Counted from the stretch's first letter, positions 7,753 to 19,501 are shown. The stretch is 64,000 bases of DNA from Pigmentiphaga humi (GCF_900606115.1 NZ_UWPJ01000006.1:52414-116413); one strand, 5' to 3'. Made by a program: numbers and translations. The notes: generated by a model from the letters alone, not told the origin.

Positions 7753-10548
7753 CTACTCCGCCTGCGCGCGCGGCCCCAGCACGGTTTCCCATAGTTCGAT
7801 GACCGCCGCGCGCTCGGCTGCCAGCGCTTCTTGCGGCACCCGCGCCTTTTCGGCGTCCTGCAGCCGCAGCGCGTGCTGCTCGCGGCGCAGGGTCCGGTAG
7901 GCGTCGCCGACGCGCTGCGCCAGGTCGGCCGGGATCAGGCCGGCTTCGCCCGCAAGGCGCAGCAGCGCGATGTTGCCGAGGTTCTGCACCAGGATCTCGT
8001 GCTCGCGCGCATGCAGCAGCACGAGGTACTGCGTGATGAACTCGACGTCCACCATGCCGCCGGGGTCGTGCTTGATGTCGAAGTCGGGCGAACGGTTGGG
8101 GTGGCCTTCGCCGATCTTGCGGCGCATGCCTATCACTTCGCCCGCCAGCGCCTGCGCGTCGCGCGGCATCAGCAGCACGTCGCGGCGTATCTGTTCGAAG
8201 CGGCGGCCGATCCCGGGGTCGCCGGCGGCGAAGCGCGCGCGCGTGATGGCCTGGTGCTCCCAGGGCCAGGCGTGCTCCTTCTGGTAGCGCTCGAAGGCTT
8301 CGGTAGAGATGACCATCAACCCCGCCTGCCCGTCGGGGCGCAGGCGCAGATCGACTTCGTACAGGCGGCCCGAGGCGGTCATCGAGCCCAGCCAGGACAG
8401 GATGCGCTGGCCGAAGCGGGCGTAGATCTCGCCGGCATCCTCGCGCGGGTCCTCATACAGGAAGACCAGGTCCAGGTCGGAGGCGTAGCCCAGCTCCTTT
8501 CCGCCATGCTTGCCGTAGGCGATGACGGCGAAGCGCGCGGGCGTGCGGCCCTGGTCCTTGGAAAGATTGAACCAGACGCGCTTGAGCGTTTCCTCCAGCA
8601 TGACGTCGGCGATCATGGACAGGTAGTCGCCCAGCCGCTCGACCGTCAACTGCCCTTCGAGATCCTGCGCGAGCAGCTGGAAGCCCCACTGGCGCTGCAC
8701 GTCGCGCATCAGGTTCATCTGGCGTTCGACGTCGGGCGTGCCGGTGCCCGCGATGACGCAGGCGTCGAGGTCCTCGCCGAGCTTGCGCGCCAGCTCGGGC
8801 AGGTCGGGCGGCGTCAGCAGCGTGTGCCATTCGAGCAGTTCGTCCAGTAGCAGCGGGTGGCGGGTGAGGTAGCCCGCGGCCCAGTCGCTGGCGGCGAAGA
8901 TGCGCGCCACGCGCGCCAGGGTGTCGGGATACTCGGCCAGCAGCGCCATGTAGGCGCTGCGCTGGGCGATGTGTTCGATCAGGCCGAACATGCGGACGAG
9001 CGCGGCGGCGGGGGCCTTGGTGCCGGCGCAGGCGTCCACCGCGGCGGGCAGCAGGGCGGCCAGCCGGCGCCGGCTGTTGTCGGGCAGGCTGCGTATGCGC
9101 GGGCTGTCGAGCAGCGCCCGCGCGCGCGGCAGTAATTCGTCGGCCGCGGCCGGCAGGGCGGCGCGGATGCGTTCGACCAGCAGGTCTTCGGGGTCGGCGG
9201 CGGCCGAGGCGCGGGCGGGGGCCGACGCATCCGCCTCGCCCTGGCCGAATACGCCGCGGAAGGTGGCCTCGACGAATTCGCGGTGCTGGCCGAGCGTGCG
9301 TTCGAAATCGGCTGCGTCGGCAAAGCCCAGCGCGTCCGCCAGTTCCGCGCGGCGGCCGGGATCCTGCGGCAGCAGGTGGGTCTGCTGGTCTTCGCGGTAT
9401 TGCAGCGCGTGTTCGACGCGGCGCAGGAAACGGTAGGCCTGCTCCAGGCGCTCGGCCTCGGCGGGCTGGACCAGGCCTGCTTCGCGCTCGGCGTGCAGCG
9501 CGGCCAGCAGCCCGCGCACGCGCAGGGAGGGCATGCGGCCGCCGCGTATCAGCTGCGAGAGTTGCACGACGAACTCGACCTCGCGGATGCCGCCTTCCCC
9601 GAGCTTGATGTTGTCGGCCTGGGTGGCCTCCGCGCCGGTGCCGCTGAAGGCGCGCCGGTTCCAGTCTTCGCGTATGCGTTCGCGCAGTGCGCGCAGCGCC
9701 GCCAGGGCGTCGAAATCGAAATACTTGCGGTAGACGAAAGGCTGGCGCAGGGCTTCGAGCTGCGCCGCCTGGCCGGCGGGGTCGCTGCCTTCGAAGGCGC
9801 GCGCTTCGATGCGGCGGCCCTTGAGCCAGGCATAGCGCTCCCATTCGCGCCCTTGCGAAACCAGGTAGTTCTCGAAGGCGTCCAGGCTCCAGGCCAGCGG
9901 GCCGGCATCGCCGTCGGGCCTCAGGCGCAGGTCGGTGCGGAACACGTGGCCATCGGCGTCGATCTCGGAAATGACCGGCATCATGCGGCGCGTGAGCCGG
10001 CCGTAGAACTCGTGGTGGGAAATGGGGCGGCGTCCGTCGGTCTCGCCCTCGTCGCCGTACAGCATGACCAAGTCGATGTCCGAAGAGACGTTGAGTTCCT
10101 CGCCGCCCAGTTTGCCCATGCCGACGATCAGCATCTCCTGGGGCAGGCCGGAGGCCGCCTCGCGCGGGATGCCGTGGACTTCGGCCAGTTCCGCGGCGAT
10201 GCTGCGGTAGGCCTGCTCGACCGCGAGATCGGCCAGCCGGGTCATGGCGCCGACGATTTCCTCCAGCGGCGCCAGGCCGGCGAGGTCGCGGACCATGGCG
10301 GCGCAGAACACCCGCTCGCGCAACTGGCGCAGCACCGCGCGGCAGTCGGCTACCGCCAGCGGCTGCGGCGCGGGCGCGGCCGGGCGGGCCGAGCGCAGTT
10401 CGTCGAACCAGGCCTGCAGGCGGGCGGCATCGACCGGCGCCGCGGCCGCCTCGGCGAGCCAGGCGCCGTATTCCGGGCGGCCGTCGATGCGGCGGCGCAG
10501 GTGGCCGGACCAGGAAAGCGCGGGGGCGAGGATCGTCGTGTCGGTCAT
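7753..10548 (-). CDS. glnE: Bifunctional glutamine synthetase adenylyltransferase/deadenylase
   Basis: Adds and removes AMP on GlnA in response to PII, tuning ammonia assimilation. The product is 931 residues, the normal GlnE size. Both nucleotidyltransferase domains are recognisable: an N-terminal deadenylase domain with [19 protein letters not shown] and a C-terminal adenylylase domain with [16 protein letters not shown], each with a regulatory helical region after it. The ATG at 10548 ([13 protein letters not shown]) is chosen over an upstream ATG at 10686 that gives a 46-residue cysteine- and proline-rich extension. It is divergent from yhdP. Confidence 0.96.
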   Translation of the reverse strand: MTDTTILAPALSWSGHLRRRIDGRPEYGAWLAEAAAAPVDAARLQAWFDELRSARPAAPAPQPLAVADCRAVLRQLRERVFCAAMVRDLAGLAPLEEIVGAMTRLADLAVEQAYRSIAAELAEVHGIPREAASGLPQEMLIVGMGKLGGEELNVSSDIDLVMLYGDEGETDGRRPISHHEFYGRLTRRMMPVISEIDADGHVFRTDLRLRPDGDAGPLAWSLDAFENYLVSQGREWERYAWLKGRRIEARAFEGSDPAGQAAQLEALRQPFVYRKYFDFDALAALRALRERIREDWNRRAFSGTGAEATQADNIKLGEGGIREVEFVVQLSQLIRGGRMPSLRVRGLLAALHAEREAGLVQPAEAERLEQAYRFLRRVEHALQYREDQQTHLLPQDPGRRAELADALGFADAADFERTLGQHREFVEATFRGVFGQGEADASAPARASAAADPEDLLVERIRAALPAAADELLPRARALLDSPRIRSLPDNSRRRLAALLPAAVDACAGTKAPAAALVRMFGLIEHIAQRSAYMALLAEYPDTLARVARIFAASDWAAGYLTRHPLLLDELLEWHTLLTPPDLPELARKLGEDLDACVIAGTGTPDVERQMNLMRDVQRQWGFQLLAQDLEGQLTVERLGDYLSMIADVMLEETLKRVWFNLSKDQGRTPARFAVIAYGKHGGKELGYASDLDLVFLYEDPREDAGEIYARFGQRILSWLGSMTASGRLYEVDLRLRPDGQAGLMVISTEAFERYQKEHAWPWEHQAITRARFAAGDPGIGRRFEQIRRDVLLMPRDAQALAGEVIGMRRKIGEGHPNRSPDFDIKHDPGGMVDVEFITQYLVLLHAREHEILVQNLGNIALLRLAGEAGLIPADLAQRVGDAYRTLRREQHALRLQDAEKARVPQEALAAERAAVIELWETVLGPRAQAE

Positions 10549-10766
10549 GGCGGGTATTTTGCTGCCGGGACGCCCGAAGCGGAAGCGCGTTCGGGGCGGC
10601 GATGCCGCGTGAGGGATTTTCTTGTGGCAGTGCGTAACAGAATGATAGCCACGCAGGAGTTTTGTGCAGCAGCCAGCATAAGACAAGCTGGCCGGTATAA
10701 GCTTGCGATTTCTCGATTTACCGCCATCTTCGCGGCCCGCCGCCCCGACTCGACCGTGCGGGGAAC

Positions 10767-13700
10767 ATGTCCTCCGCGGGAGCTTTCCTCTTTTTCGTGC
10801 GCATCGACCTGTCTTCCCTCTATCGCGTCGTCGTCAGACCCCTGCTGTGGCTGGTGCTGGGCGTCTACTTCCTGCTGGCCGTGGCGCTCGTGGCGCTGCG
10901 CTATGCAGTCCTGCCGAACATCGACGAGTACCGGCCGGCCATCGAGCGCATGGTCGGCCAGGCGCTGGGGACCGCCGTCAACATCGGGCGGATCGACGCC
11001 GAATGGCGCGGACTGCATCCCAGCCTGGAACTGTCGGCGGTCCAGGTCCGAGGGCCGGCCGGTCAGCCCGGACTGGAACTGCCCAGGGTCTCGGCCATTC
11101 TGTCGTGGCGCAGCCTGCTGGCGTTCGCGCCGCGCACCTTGCGCCTGCAGCTGGAAGCCCCCCGGTTCGACATCCGGCGCGACGCGGCCGGCCGCTACTG
11201 GGTCGCCGGCCTGCCTTTCGATCCGGGAGCGGGAGGCGATTCGCGCGCCGGGCTCAAATGGCTGCTGGCCCAGCGCGAGATCGTGATCCGCGGGGCGCAG
11301 GTGCGGTGGACCGATGAACGGCGCGGCGCGCCCCCCCTGGTTTTCGACAATGCCGTATTCGTGATGCAGAACGCCGGCCTGCGCCACCGCGCCGCGTTGC
11401 GCGCGCAGCCGCCCGCCGAGCTGGGGGCCGGCCTGGACGCAAGGGCCGAGTTCACCCACCGCTGGTTCACGCTCGACGCTTCCGATCCCGCTTCCTGGCA
11501 AGGTTCGCTCTACCTGGATACGGGCCATGCCGAGCTTGCCGGCTGGCAGCGCTGGGTGGACCTGCCGGGCCGGCCGCAGGCGGGCTCGGGCGCCATGCGC
11601 GCCTGGCTCACCTACGATCGCGGCAAGCTGCGCTCGGGCACGGTCGATGCGGCCTTGGACGAGGCGCGGCTGCAGTTGGTGGACGGACTGCCGGTACTGG
11701 GGGTGGCGCAGGCGTCGGGCCGCGCCAGCGTCGTGGCCGCCGATGGCGGATACCGCCTGGACGTGACCGGCCTGCAGGCCAGCACCGACGACGGCCTGGT
11801 GCTGGCGCCCACCGTCCTGCGCGCGGCCTGGCGGCCGGGACGGGCGGGCGAGGCGGCCGCGACCGAGCTGGATGCGGCGGGCGTGGACCTGGACGCCGGA
11901 CGGCGATTGGCCGACCGCCTGCCCTTGTCCGAAGCCCAGCGCGCCATGCTGGCCAAGCTGCGGCCGCAGGGCCGCATCGAGACGCTGCACCTGGCCTGGC
12001 GGGGCGCGCCGGACCGGCCCGAGGATTTCCAGGCCAAGGCGGCGTTCTCCGGGCTGTCCATCGCGGCGGCGCCCGAGCCGGCCGTCAACGACGGCGAACA
12101 TCCGCAGCGCCCGGGTTTTTCCAACCTGAGCGGCACGCTGGAGGCCGACGCGCGCGGCGGGCGCGTGGACATCGATGCGCGGAACGCGGTGCTGAGCTTT
12201 CCGGGCGTCTTCGCCGCGCCCGACCTGCCCATGGACACGCTGCAGGCCGGCGCGGCGGCGGCGCGGCAGGAGGACGGCTCGTGGACGGTGCGGCTCGAGC
12301 GCCTCGATTTCGCCCGCAGCGGCGTGAGCGGCAGTTTCAACGGAACCTGGAGCAGCCGCGGGAAGTCCCCGGCCGGCACGCTGGACCTGCGGGGCGGCCT
12401 GGGTCGCGCCGATGTCAGGCAGATTCACCTCTATATTCCCCTCGTCGTCGGCGACGACGTCCGCACCTGGCTGCGGCAGGCGCTGCTCGCGGGGCAGGCG
12501 CGGGACGTGGATGTGCGCCTGCGCGGCGATCTCGATACCTTTCCGTTCGCCAATGACAAATCCGGCGAATTCCGTGTCGCCGGCAAGGTGCGGGACGTGA
12601 CGCTGGACTACCTGCCCGAGCCGTTCGCCGAGGGCGGAGTCTGGCCCCGGCTGGAGGAGCTGGCCGGCGAGTTCGTTTTCGATCGCGCCTCCATGGCCGT
12701 GGATGTGCGTTCGGGGCGTGTGCGCGTGGATCGCGAGACCTCGGTGGCGCTGGGCCGCACGCGCGCCACCATCGCCGACCTGGAGCACGCCCCGCGCCTG
12801 GCGATCGATGGCGAGACGCGCGGCGCCGCGCCCGCGTTCCTGGCCTTCGTCAAGCGGTCGCCGGTGGGCCGCATGATAGACGGCGTGCTGGACGAGGCAA
12901 GCGCCAGCGGCAATTTCACCGTGCCCTTGTCCCTGCGCATCCCGCTGGATGCGCACGAGGAAGAGGTCGAGGTCAAGGGCGAAGTCCGGCTTGCCGGCAA
13001 CGATTTCCACCTGATGCCGCGGGTGCCGGCGTTCTCGCGCCTGTCGGGCGTGGTGGGTTTCGACAACCATGGGATCTCGCTGCGCGATGTCGGCGGCATG
13101 GCGCTGGGCGGGCCGGTGCGCCTGTCCGGCGGACCGCAGGCCGACGGCAGCTCGGAGCTGCGCGCCCAGGGCACGGCCGAGGGCGCGGCGTTGACGCTGT
13201 GGTGGAACGCGCCGGGCATGGCCCGCATCGCGGGCCATGCCGCCTACCGGGCCACGGTGCGGATCAAGCCGGCGCGGCAGCCCGAGCTGCTGGTGGAATC
13301 CGATCTGGTCGGCCTGTCGGTCGATCTGCCCGCGCCGCTGGGCAAGACCGCGCAAGAGCGGCGGCCGTCCCGCCTGGAATGGGGCGCGACCGCGCCGGCG
13401 CGCGGCCAGTCCAAGGGGGATTGGTTCGCGGGCAGCCTGGGGCCGGCGGTCAATCTGCACGTGGAGCGCGATTTCGACGACCGCGGCGACGTGGGCCAGG
13501 TCCGGGGAGCGGTCGGCATCCGCCGCGCCGCCACCATCATGGGGCCCGGCCTGGGCGTGAGCGCCGAGCTCGACGAAGTGGACCTGGACCAATTGGGCAA
13601 GATCGCCGCCGAGTTCGCCCCCATGGCGGGCAAGGGCGGCGAAGGCGCCGCGGCGGCGCCGGAACTGCCGCTGAACCGGATCAGCCTGGCCGCGCAGTCC

Positions 13701-14828
13701 TTGCGGGTGCACGGCCGGCAGTTCGACAAGGTCAAGCTCTATGCGGTGAAACAGCCGGCCGGAGCGGGGCCGCAATGGCGAGCCGACGTCGAGTCCACGC
13801 AGCTTGCCGGGCAACTGGCCTGGAGCATGACCGAGGACGGCGCCGCGCCCACTCGGCTGACCGCGCGGCTGTCGCGCCTGGTCGTCGACGGCAGGCTCGA
13901 AGGCCAGGACCGCGCCCGCTTCCTCGGCGATGCCGAGCCCGAGGACGAGGTGGTCCCGGAAATCGACCTGGTGGCCGAGCACGTCGAACTGTTCGGCAAG
14001 GAGCTGGGCCGCCTGGAGGTCCAGGCGCAAAGCTCCGACCGCGGCCGCGAATGGCGCTTGCGCAAGCTCAGCCTCAAGACCCCGGAGGCCGAGCTGGACG
14101 GCACCGGCGTCTGGAAGGTCGCGCCCGGCGGCCACCCGGCCAGCCGCCGCGTGATGTCGCTCGATGCCGTGCTCAAGCTGGCCGATGCGGGCAAGTTCCT
14201 GGAGCGCATGGGCGTGCGCGGCACCATGGCGGGAGGCGCCGGCACGCTGGCGGCCCAGGTGTCGTGGCGCGGGCTGCCGTATTCGCTGGACATACCCAGC
14301 CTGTCGGGCACGGTCGCGCTGGCGCTCGACAAGGGCCAGTTCCTCAAGGCCGATCCCGGCATCGCCAAGCTGCTCGGCGTGCTGTCGCTGCAGTCGCTGC
14401 CGCGCCGCGTGACGCTGGATTTCCGCGACATCTTCAGCGAAGGCTTTGCCTACGACACCATCCGGGCCCACGCGCGCATCGCCAATGGCGTCGCGCATAC
14501 CGACGATTTCAAGATGAACGGGGTCAACGCGACCGTGGTCATCGCCGGCGATGCCGATCTCGAAAAAGAGACCCAGAAACTGCACGTGGTGGTGGTGCCC
14601 AAGCTGGACGCCGGCGCGGCCTCATTGCTGTACGGGCTGGCGGTGAATCCGGCGGTGGGTTTGAGCGTGTTCCTGGCGCAGCTGCTGCTCAAGGATCCGC
14701 TATCGCAGGTCCTGGCCTACCAGTACGAGGTCAGCGGCAGCTGGAGCGATCCGCAGGTCGCCAAGGTGCAGGGGTCGGGCAGGCGGAGCGTGGACGCGCC
14801 GGATTCGACCGGGGAGGGCGGACGCTAG
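10767..14828 (+). CDS. yhdP: YhdP-family AsmA-like membrane protein
   Basis: 1353-residue inner-membrane-anchored protein with one N-terminal transmembrane segment (about 27-48, [19 protein letters not shown]). A huge periplasmic beta-rich region follows, typical of the AsmA/DUF3971 group. The C-terminal [21 protein letters not shown] is the usual YhdP ending. In E. coli, YhdP, TamB and YdbH form bridge-like proteins for phospholipid transport to the outer membrane; the same role is inferred here. The start [19 protein letters not shown] is plausible, but a few codons either way cannot be excluded. Confidence 0.92.
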   Translation: MSSAGAFLFFVRIDLSSLYRVVVRPLLWLVLGVYFLLAVALVALRYAVLPNIDEYRPAIERMVGQALGTAVNIGRIDAEWRGLHPSLELSAVQVRGPAGQPGLELPRVSAILSWRSLLAFAPRTLRLQLEAPRFDIRRDAAGRYWVAGLPFDPGAGGDSRAGLKWLLAQREIVIRGAQVRWTDERRGAPPLVFDNAVFVMQNAGLRHRAALRAQPPAELGAGLDARAEFTHRWFTLDASDPASWQGSLYLDTGHAELAGWQRWVDLPGRPQAGSGAMRAWLTYDRGKLRSGTVDAALDEARLQLVDGLPVLGVAQASGRASVVAADGGYRLDVTGLQASTDDGLVLAPTVLRAAWRPGRAGEAAATELDAAGVDLDAGRRLADRLPLSEAQRAMLAKLRPQGRIETLHLAWRGAPDRPEDFQAKAAFSGLSIAAAPEPAVNDGEHPQRPGFSNLSGTLEADARGGRVDIDARNAVLSFPGVFAAPDLPMDTLQAGAAAARQEDGSWTVRLERLDFARSGVSGSFNGTWSSRGKSPAGTLDLRGGLGRADVRQIHLYIPLVVGDDVRTWLRQALLAGQARDVDVRLRGDLDTFPFANDKSGEFRVAGKVRDVTLDYLPEPFAEGGVWPRLEELAGEFVFDRASMAVDVRSGRVRVDRETSVALGRTRATIADLEHAPRLAIDGETRGAAPAFLAFVKRSPVGRMIDGVLDEASASGNFTVPLSLRIPLDAHEEEVEVKGEVRLAGNDFHLMPRVPAFSRLSGVVGFDNHGISLRDVGGMALGGPVRLSGGPQADGSSELRAQGTAEGAALTLWWNAPGMARIAGHAAYRATVRIKPARQPELLVESDLVGLSVDLPAPLGKTAQERRPSRLEWGATAPARGQSKGDWFAGSLGPAVNLHVERDFDDRGDVGQVRGAVGIRRAATIMGPGLGVSAELDEVDLDQLGKIAAEFAPMAGKGGEGAAAAPELPLNRISLAAQSLRVHGRQFDKVKLYAVKQPAGAGPQWRADVESTQLAGQLAWSMTEDGAAPTRLTARLSRLVVDGRLEGQDRARFLGDAEPEDEVVPEIDLVAEHVELFGKELGRLEVQAQSSDRGREWRLRKLSLKTPEAELDGTGVWKVAPGGHPASRRVMSLDAVLKLADAGKFLERMGVRGTMAGGAGTLAAQVSWRGLPYSLDIPSLSGTVALALDKGQFLKADPGIAKLLGVLSLQSLPRRVTLDFRDIFSEGFAYDTIRAHARIANGVAHTDDFKMNGVNATVVIAGDADLEKETQKLHVVVVPKLDAGAASLLYGLAVNPAVGLSVFLAQLLLKDPLSQVLAYQYEVSGSWSDPQVAKVQGSGRRSVDAPDSTGEGGR

Positions 14829-14864
14829 GGCCTGCGCGAGGCTCCTTTCCGGGTGAACAGGCCC
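14828..14864. repeat. Dispersed 37-nt hairpin repeat, copy 1
   Basis: GGGCCTG and CAGGCCC flank a spacer containing GCGAGGCTCCTTT. The element begins at the yhdP stop codon. A closely matching copy lies after glcF (47087-47121). The outer arms are a perfect 7-bp inverted repeat, so it probably forms a 3' end hairpin. Confidence 0.55.
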
Positions 14865-14952
14865 TGGCCGCGAGAGCCGCCCCGGCCGGGCGCCGCCGGG
14901 CGTTCTGCGCGACAATACGCGCTACCGCGCAACCGTTCCCGCTGGAGTTCCC

Positions 14953-15771
14953 ATGATCGACACATTGCTCGCCCCCGCGCGCGTGGCAGCCATCCAGATG
15001 GTGTCCGCCCCCGACGTCGCCCTGAACCTGTCGGCCGCCGAGGCGCTGATCGCGCAGGCCGTGGACCTGGGGGCCGAACTGGTGGCGCTGCCGGAGTATT
15101 TCTGCTTCATGGGCCGCAACGACCGCGAGAAGGTCGCGCTGCGCGAGCCCGAGGGCGGCGGCCCCGTCCAGGATTTCCTGTCGGCCCAGGCGCGCCGCCA
15201 CGGCATCTACCTGGCCGGCGGCACGCTGCCGCTGGAATGTCCGGATCCCGGCCGGGTCTACAACACCGCGTTCGTCTACGGCCCGGACGGCGGGGTGGTG
15301 GCCCGCTACGACAAGATCCACCTGTTCAGTTTCCGCCGCGGCGCCGAATCCTACGACGAGGCCCTGAGCATCCGCCCCGGCGCGGCGCCGGCGGCGTTCG
15401 ACACCCCGTGGGGGCGGGTAGGCCTGTCCACCTGCTACGACCTGCGTTTTCCCGAGTTGTACCGGGCCCTGGGGCCGGTGGACTTGATTTTGGTGCCGGC
15501 CGCCTTCACCTATACGACAGGGCAGGCCCATTGGGAAACGCTGCTGCGCGCCCGCGCCATCGAGAACCAGTGCTACGTGCTGGCGCCGGCCCAGGGCGGC
15601 GTGCATCCCAACGGTCGCCGCACCTGGGGCCATGCCATGCTGATCGACCCCTGGGGCGTGGTGCAGTCGGTGCTGCCCGAAGGGCCGGGAGTGGTCGACG
15701 GCGTGTTCGATCGCGCCCGCATCGCCGAAGTCCGCACCGCCTTGCCGGCCTTGCGCCATCGTGTACTGTAG
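14953..15771 (+). CDS. Carbon-nitrogen hydrolase, Nit1/deaminated-glutathione amidase type
   Basis: 272-residue nitrilase-superfamily amidase with the full Glu-Lys-Cys triad: E48 in ALPEYF, K121 in YDKIHLF, and C161 in LSTCYDLRFPE. The close resemblance to NitFhit/YbeM proteins suggests metabolite repair, hydrolysing deaminated glutathione, or omega-amidase-like activity. It lies between yhdP and tldD on the same strand. That yhdP-nit-tldD order is common in proteobacteria and supports a housekeeping role. Confidence 0.92.
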   Translation: MIDTLLAPARVAAIQMVSAPDVALNLSAAEALIAQAVDLGAELVALPEYFCFMGRNDREKVALREPEGGGPVQDFLSAQARRHGIYLAGGTLPLECPDPGRVYNTAFVYGPDGGVVARYDKIHLFSFRRGAESYDEALSIRPGAAPAAFDTPWGRVGLSTCYDLRFPELYRALGPVDLILVPAAFTYTTGQAHWETLLRARAIENQCYVLAPAQGGVHPNGRRTWGHAMLIDPWGVVQSVLPEGPGVVDGVFDRARIAEVRTALPALRHRVL

Positions 15772-15815
15772 AGCCTGTCACGGCTCGCCGCTTCGCTAGG
15801 TAACCAGATCCATCC

Positions 15816-17276
15816 ATGCAACTCGTAGAACCCAACATCCAGTCCCTGGCCACCGCCAAATCCCTGCTGCTCGACCCTTGGGGCCTGAGCGAGTCCGACC
15901 TTTCCCTGGCGCTGGGCGAGATCTTCACGCACAAGGTCGATTACGCCGACCTGTACTTCCAGTACACGCGCAGCGAGGGCTGGAGCCTGGAAGAGGGCAT
16001 GGTCAAGACCGGCAGCTTCTCCATCGAACAAGGCGTGGGAGTGCGTGCGCTGAGCGGCGAAAAAACCGCCTTCGCCTATTCCGATACCTTGTCGCGCGAG
16101 GCGCTGCTGTCGTCGGCGCGCGCGGTGCGGACCATCGCCCGCCAGGGCGCCGGCAAGACCAAGGTCGCGGGCGCCTATCGCCAGAGCCCGGGACGCTCGC
16201 TCTACCTGCCGCACGATCCGCTGGGCTCGCTGGCCGCGCAGGACAAGGTCGCGCTGCTGGAGCGCGTCGAGCGCATGGCGCGCGCCAAGGATCCGCGCGT
16301 GGCGCAGGTCATGGCCAGCCTGGGCGCCGAGTACGACGTCATCCTGGTGGCCGGCAGCGACGGCCGCCTGGCCGCCGACGTGCGGCCGCTGGTGCGGCTG
16401 TCGCTGACGGTAATCGCCGAGCACGACGGCCGCCGCGAGATGGGCCACGGCGGCGGCGGCGGGCGGACCGGCTTCGAATACTTCACCGACGAACTGCTCG
16501 CGCAGTACGTGGACCGCGCCGTGCACGAAGCCCTGGTGAACCTGGAGGCGCGTCCCGCCCCGGCCGGCGAGATGACCGTGGTGATGGGTTCGGGCTGGCC
16601 CGGCATTCTGCTGCACGAAGCCGTCGGCCATGGCCTGGAGGGCGACTTCAACCGCAAGGGCTCGAGCGTGTTCTCGGGCCGGGTCGGCGAACGCGTGGCC
16701 TCCAAGGGCGTGACCGTGGTCGACGACGGCACGCTCCCCGGTCGGCGCGGTTCGCTCAACATCGACGACGAGGGCAACGTCTCGCAGCGCAACGTGCTGA
16801 TCGAAGACGGCATCCTGCGCGGCTACATGCAGGATTCGCTCAACGCCCGGCTGATGAAGGCCCCGGTCACCGGCAACGGCCGGCGCGAATCCTTCGCCCA
16901 CCTGCCCATGCCGCGCATGACCAACACCTACATGCTCGCCGGCGACAAGGATCCCGAAGAGATCGTGCGTTCGGTCAAGCGCGGCCTGTACGCGGTGAAC
17001 TTCGGCGGCGGCCAGGTGGACATCACCAACGGCAAGTTCGTGTTCTCGACCTCGGAAGCCTACATGATCGAGGACGGCAGGATCACCTACCCGGTCAAGG
17101 GCGCCACGCTGATCGGCAACGGCCTGGACGCGATGAACCGCGTCAGCATGATAGGCAACGACATGTGCCTGGACTCGGGCGTGGGCACCTGCGGCAAGGA
17201 CGGCCAGAGCGTGCCGGTGGGCGTGGGCCAGCCCACGCTGAGGATGGAAGGGCTGACGGTGGGCGGCACGGCCTGA
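15816..17276 (+). CDS. tldD: Metalloprotease TldD
   Basis: 486-residue zinc protease half of the TldD/TldE pair, which trims unfolded or modified peptides and processes peptide antibiotics or antitoxins. The metal motif [11 protein letters not shown] is present with H267, E268 and H272, and the catalytic C-terminal beta domain is complete through [14 protein letters not shown]. No tldE (pmbA) partner lies nearby, which is usual, since the two genes are often unlinked. It starts 44 bp after the amidase gene. Confidence 0.96.
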   Translation: MQLVEPNIQSLATAKSLLLDPWGLSESDLSLALGEIFTHKVDYADLYFQYTRSEGWSLEEGMVKTGSFSIEQGVGVRALSGEKTAFAYSDTLSREALLSSARAVRTIARQGAGKTKVAGAYRQSPGRSLYLPHDPLGSLAAQDKVALLERVERMARAKDPRVAQVMASLGAEYDVILVAGSDGRLAADVRPLVRLSLTVIAEHDGRREMGHGGGGGRTGFEYFTDELLAQYVDRAVHEALVNLEARPAPAGEMTVVMGSGWPGILLHEAVGHGLEGDFNRKGSSVFSGRVGERVASKGVTVVDDGTLPGRRGSLNIDDEGNVSQRNVLIEDGILRGYMQDSLNARLMKAPVTGNGRRESFAHLPMPRMTNTYMLAGDKDPEEIVRSVKRGLYAVNFGGGQVDITNGKFVFSTSEAYMIEDGRITYPVKGATLIGNGLDAMNRVSMIGNDMCLDSGVGTCGKDGQSVPVGVGQPTLRMEGLTVGGTA

Positions 17277-17347
17277 GCCGGACGGCGGGCTAGAGCCCGG
17301 GGCCGCCCGGGCCATTCATCCGCCACCCGCCCGGCACGCTTGATGTA

Positions 17348-17368
17348 ATATAGTCCCCTATACTATAT
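17348..17368. promoter_or_regulatory. RcnR/DmeR-type metal operator
   Basis: ATATAGT and ACTATAT form a perfect 7-bp inverted repeat around a 7-nt spacer that holds four C residues (G on the other strand). This matches the architecture of RcnR-class operators, a G-tract flanked by TA-rich dyads. It lies 12 bp before the start of the repressor gene, overlapping the likely promoter, so autoregulation together with the efflux gene is expected. Confidence 0.75.
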
Positions 17369-17380
17369 TCGGCCCTTGCC

Positions 17381-17653
17381 ATGTCCCATACCTCTCGCCA
17401 GAAAGACAAGCTGATCGCACGGGTCCGCCGCATCAAAGGTCAGTTGGAGGGCATAGAGCGCGCGCTGGAAGCGGATGCCGCATGCGTCGAAGTGCTGCGC
17501 CAGATCGCGTCCGTTCGCGGCGCGGTCGGCGGATTGACGGCGGAAGTGATGGAAGACCATCTGCGCGAGCACGTCCTCGATGCCGAGACCGACGCAGAGC
17601 GCTACCAGGGGGGAGAGGAAATGATCGAAGTCATCCGGGCCTACATGAAATGA
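17381..17653 (+). CDS. dmeR: Nickel/cobalt-responsive repressor, RcnR/DmeR-like (CsoR/FrmR family)
   Basis: 90-residue all-helical DUF156 repressor. The residues that bind Ni/Co in E. coli RcnR are all present at the same numbers: H3, C35, H60 and H64. This makes it a Ni/Co sensor rather than a CsoR copper sensor or FrmR formaldehyde sensor. It is predicted to leave DNA when it binds metal, releasing its own promoter and the efflux gene 49 bp downstream. A matching G-tract operator sits immediately upstream. Confidence 0.88.
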   Translation: MSHTSRQKDKLIARVRRIKGQLEGIERALEADAACVEVLRQIASVRGAVGGLTAEVMEDHLREHVLDAETDAERYQGGEEMIEVIRAYMK

Positions 17654-17702
17654 ACCGGCCGATCGCGGTAGTCCCGCCAACGCAAACGACAGGAGTTCGC
17701 GC

Positions 17703-18659
17703 ATGAACGACCATCGTTCCCCGGAGCCGGGCCACGATCACTGCTTTCTCGGCAGCGCGCACCGGCGCAACGAGCGCAAGATATGGCTGGTGATCTTTTT
17801 TACGGCCGGCATGATGCTGGTCGAAATCGTGGCCGGCACTCTTTACGGCTCGATGGCGCTGGTGGCCGACGGCTGGCATATGTCCACCCATGCCGGCGCC
17901 ATGCTGATCGCCGCGCTGGCCTATCATTTTGCGCGCCGTCACGCGGGCAATCCGCGCTTCACCTTCGGTACGGGCAAGCTCGGCGAGCTGGCCGGCTTCG
18001 CCAGCGCGGTACTGCTGGCTTTGGTGGCGCTGCTGATCGGCTGGGAGAGCCTGGTCCGCCTGGCGCAACCCATTCCTATCGATTTCGGGCAGGCGATCGC
18101 GGTGGCCGCCGTAGGGCTGCTCGTCAACCTGGCCTGCGCCTGGCTGTTGAAGGACGATCACGCCCATCATCACCATCACCACGACCACGATCACGGCCAT
18201 CATCGCGATGAGCATGCCGGGCCGGGCGAGGCCCGCGACAATAATCTTCGCGCTGCTTACATACATGTGCTGGCCGATGCGCTGACTTCCGTCCTGGCCA
18301 TCGCCGCGCTGCTGCTGGGGCGGCAGTACGGCTGGACATGGGCCGATCCCCTGATGGGGGTGGTCGGCGCGCTGGTGATCGCGCGATGGTCGTGGGGGCT
18401 GATCCGGGATACCGGCAGCGTGTTGCTCGACGCCGCCGCCGAAGGGCAGCAGGTACGGCAGGAGATCCGGGAGGCGATCGCGCCCACGGGCAGCGAAGTG
18501 ACGGATCTTCACGTCTGGCAGGTCGGTCCCGGCCACTTCGCGGCCATCGTCGCGCTGATCGCCCATGAGCCCCGAGAGCCCGCGCACTACAAGGCGCTGC
18601 TCGCGCATATCCACGAACTGTCGCACGTCACCGTCGAAGTTCAGCGCGAGGCGGCATGA
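17703..18659 (+). CDS. dmeF: Cation diffusion facilitator, DmeF-like Ni/Co exporter
   Basis: 318-residue CDF antiporter with six predicted helices. It carries the metal-site pair in helix II (VADGWHMSTHAG) and helix V (YIHVLADALTSV), and a long cytoplasmic His-rich loop (about residues 152-180, dominated by HH and HDH runs) that is characteristic of DmeF. An AGGAG stands just before the ATG. Pairing with an RcnR-type sensor supports nickel and cobalt export rather than zinc. Confidence 0.9.
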   Translation: MNDHRSPEPGHDHCFLGSAHRRNERKIWLVIFFTAGMMLVEIVAGTLYGSMALVADGWHMSTHAGAMLIAALAYHFARRHAGNPRFTFGTGKLGELAGFASAVLLALVALLIGWESLVRLAQPIPIDFGQAIAVAAVGLLVNLACAWLLKDDHAHHHHHHDHDHGHHRDEHAGPGEARDNNLRAAYIHVLADALTSVLAIAALLLGRQYGWTWADPLMGVVGALVIARWSWGLIRDTGSVLLDAAAEGQQVRQEIREAIAPTGSEVTDLHVWQVGPGHFAAIVALIAHEPREPAHYKALLAHIHELSHVTVEVQREAA

Positions 18660-18874
18660 GCATCGGCGCTGCGGCGCCCGTGCGGGTCATGAGCTTTTGA
18701 ATATTGGGCTGCCATGCCGCCGCGTCCACGAGGGCGGGCGGCGAGCTTTCCACTGCGAGAAAAGCTGGGAAATGTCGATGGACAGCGCCTCGCGCGGATT
18801 CGTATATTTTCCCGAACCGCACGCGGCGGTCCGCCGCCGATGCGCCCGTCACCCGTTCTCCTGGGTTCACCGAC

Positions 18875-19501
18875 ATGTTTCTAGATCCGGAAACCACGCC
18901 CGGTTTCAAGCGCAGCCTGTTCAATGCCATCGTCGCGCCGCGGCCGATAGGATGGATCAGTTCGCTCAGCGCCACGGGCGAGGCCAATCTCGCGCCGTTC
19001 TCGCATTTCAATCTCGTCTCCACCGCGCCGCCGGTGCTGATCTTCTCCTGCAACGCGGCGGGCGACCGCCTCGAGAAGGACACGCTGGCCAATGTCCGCG
19101 CCAGCAAGGAGTTCGTCGCCAACCTGGTCACCTGGGAACTGCGCGACGCGATGAACCAGACGTCGCTGAACGTGCCGTCCGGCACCGACGAATTCGCGCT
19201 GGCGGGGCTGGAGAAGCTTCCCAGCGTCAAGGTGCGCCCGCCGCGCGTGGCCGCCTCGCCGGCCCATCTCGAGTGCACGCTGCTGCAGATCGTCGAGATC
19301 GAGCCCACGCGGCCCGGCGAGACCCGCAGTTCGGTGGTGTTCGGCCGCGTCGTCGGCGTGCACCTGGACGACGCCTTCGTCACCCCGCAGGGCCACTTCG
19401 ACGTGGCCCGCACGCGTCCGCTGACGCGCTTGGGCGGTTCCCAGTATTCCTCGGTCGGCGAGCTCGTCGAGCTGTCCCGTCCCAGTCCTGCCCACGATTG
19501 A
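18875..19501 (+). CDS. Flavin reductase-like FMN-binding protein
   Basis: 208-residue split-barrel protein of the DIM6/NTAB flavin reductase group, with the FMN site in IVAPRPIGWISSLSATGEAN and APFSHFNLVSTAPPVL. Such proteins supply reduced FMN to a two-component oxygenase or act as oxidoreductases themselves. The ATG at 18875 begins the conserved region. The frame is open to 18704, but that stretch is not conserved-looking. It abuts the bicupin gene (TGA then ATG directly), so the two are co-transcribed. Confidence 0.87.
   Translation: MFLDPETTPGFKRSLFNAIVAPRPIGWISSLSATGEANLAPFSHFNLVSTAPPVLIFSCNAAGDRLEKDTLANVRASKEFVANLVTWELRDAMNQTSLNVPSGTDEFALAGLEKLPSVKVRPPRVAASPAHLECTLLQIVEIEPTRPGETRSSVVFGRVVGVHLDDAFVTPQGHFDVARTRPLTRLGGSQYSSVGELVELSRPSPAHD

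Noticed and set aside
10545..14585. 1346-codon minus-strand open frame opposite yhdP
   Set aside because: It is a GC-rich antisense shadow with low-complexity composition; YhdP on the plus strand has clear family features.
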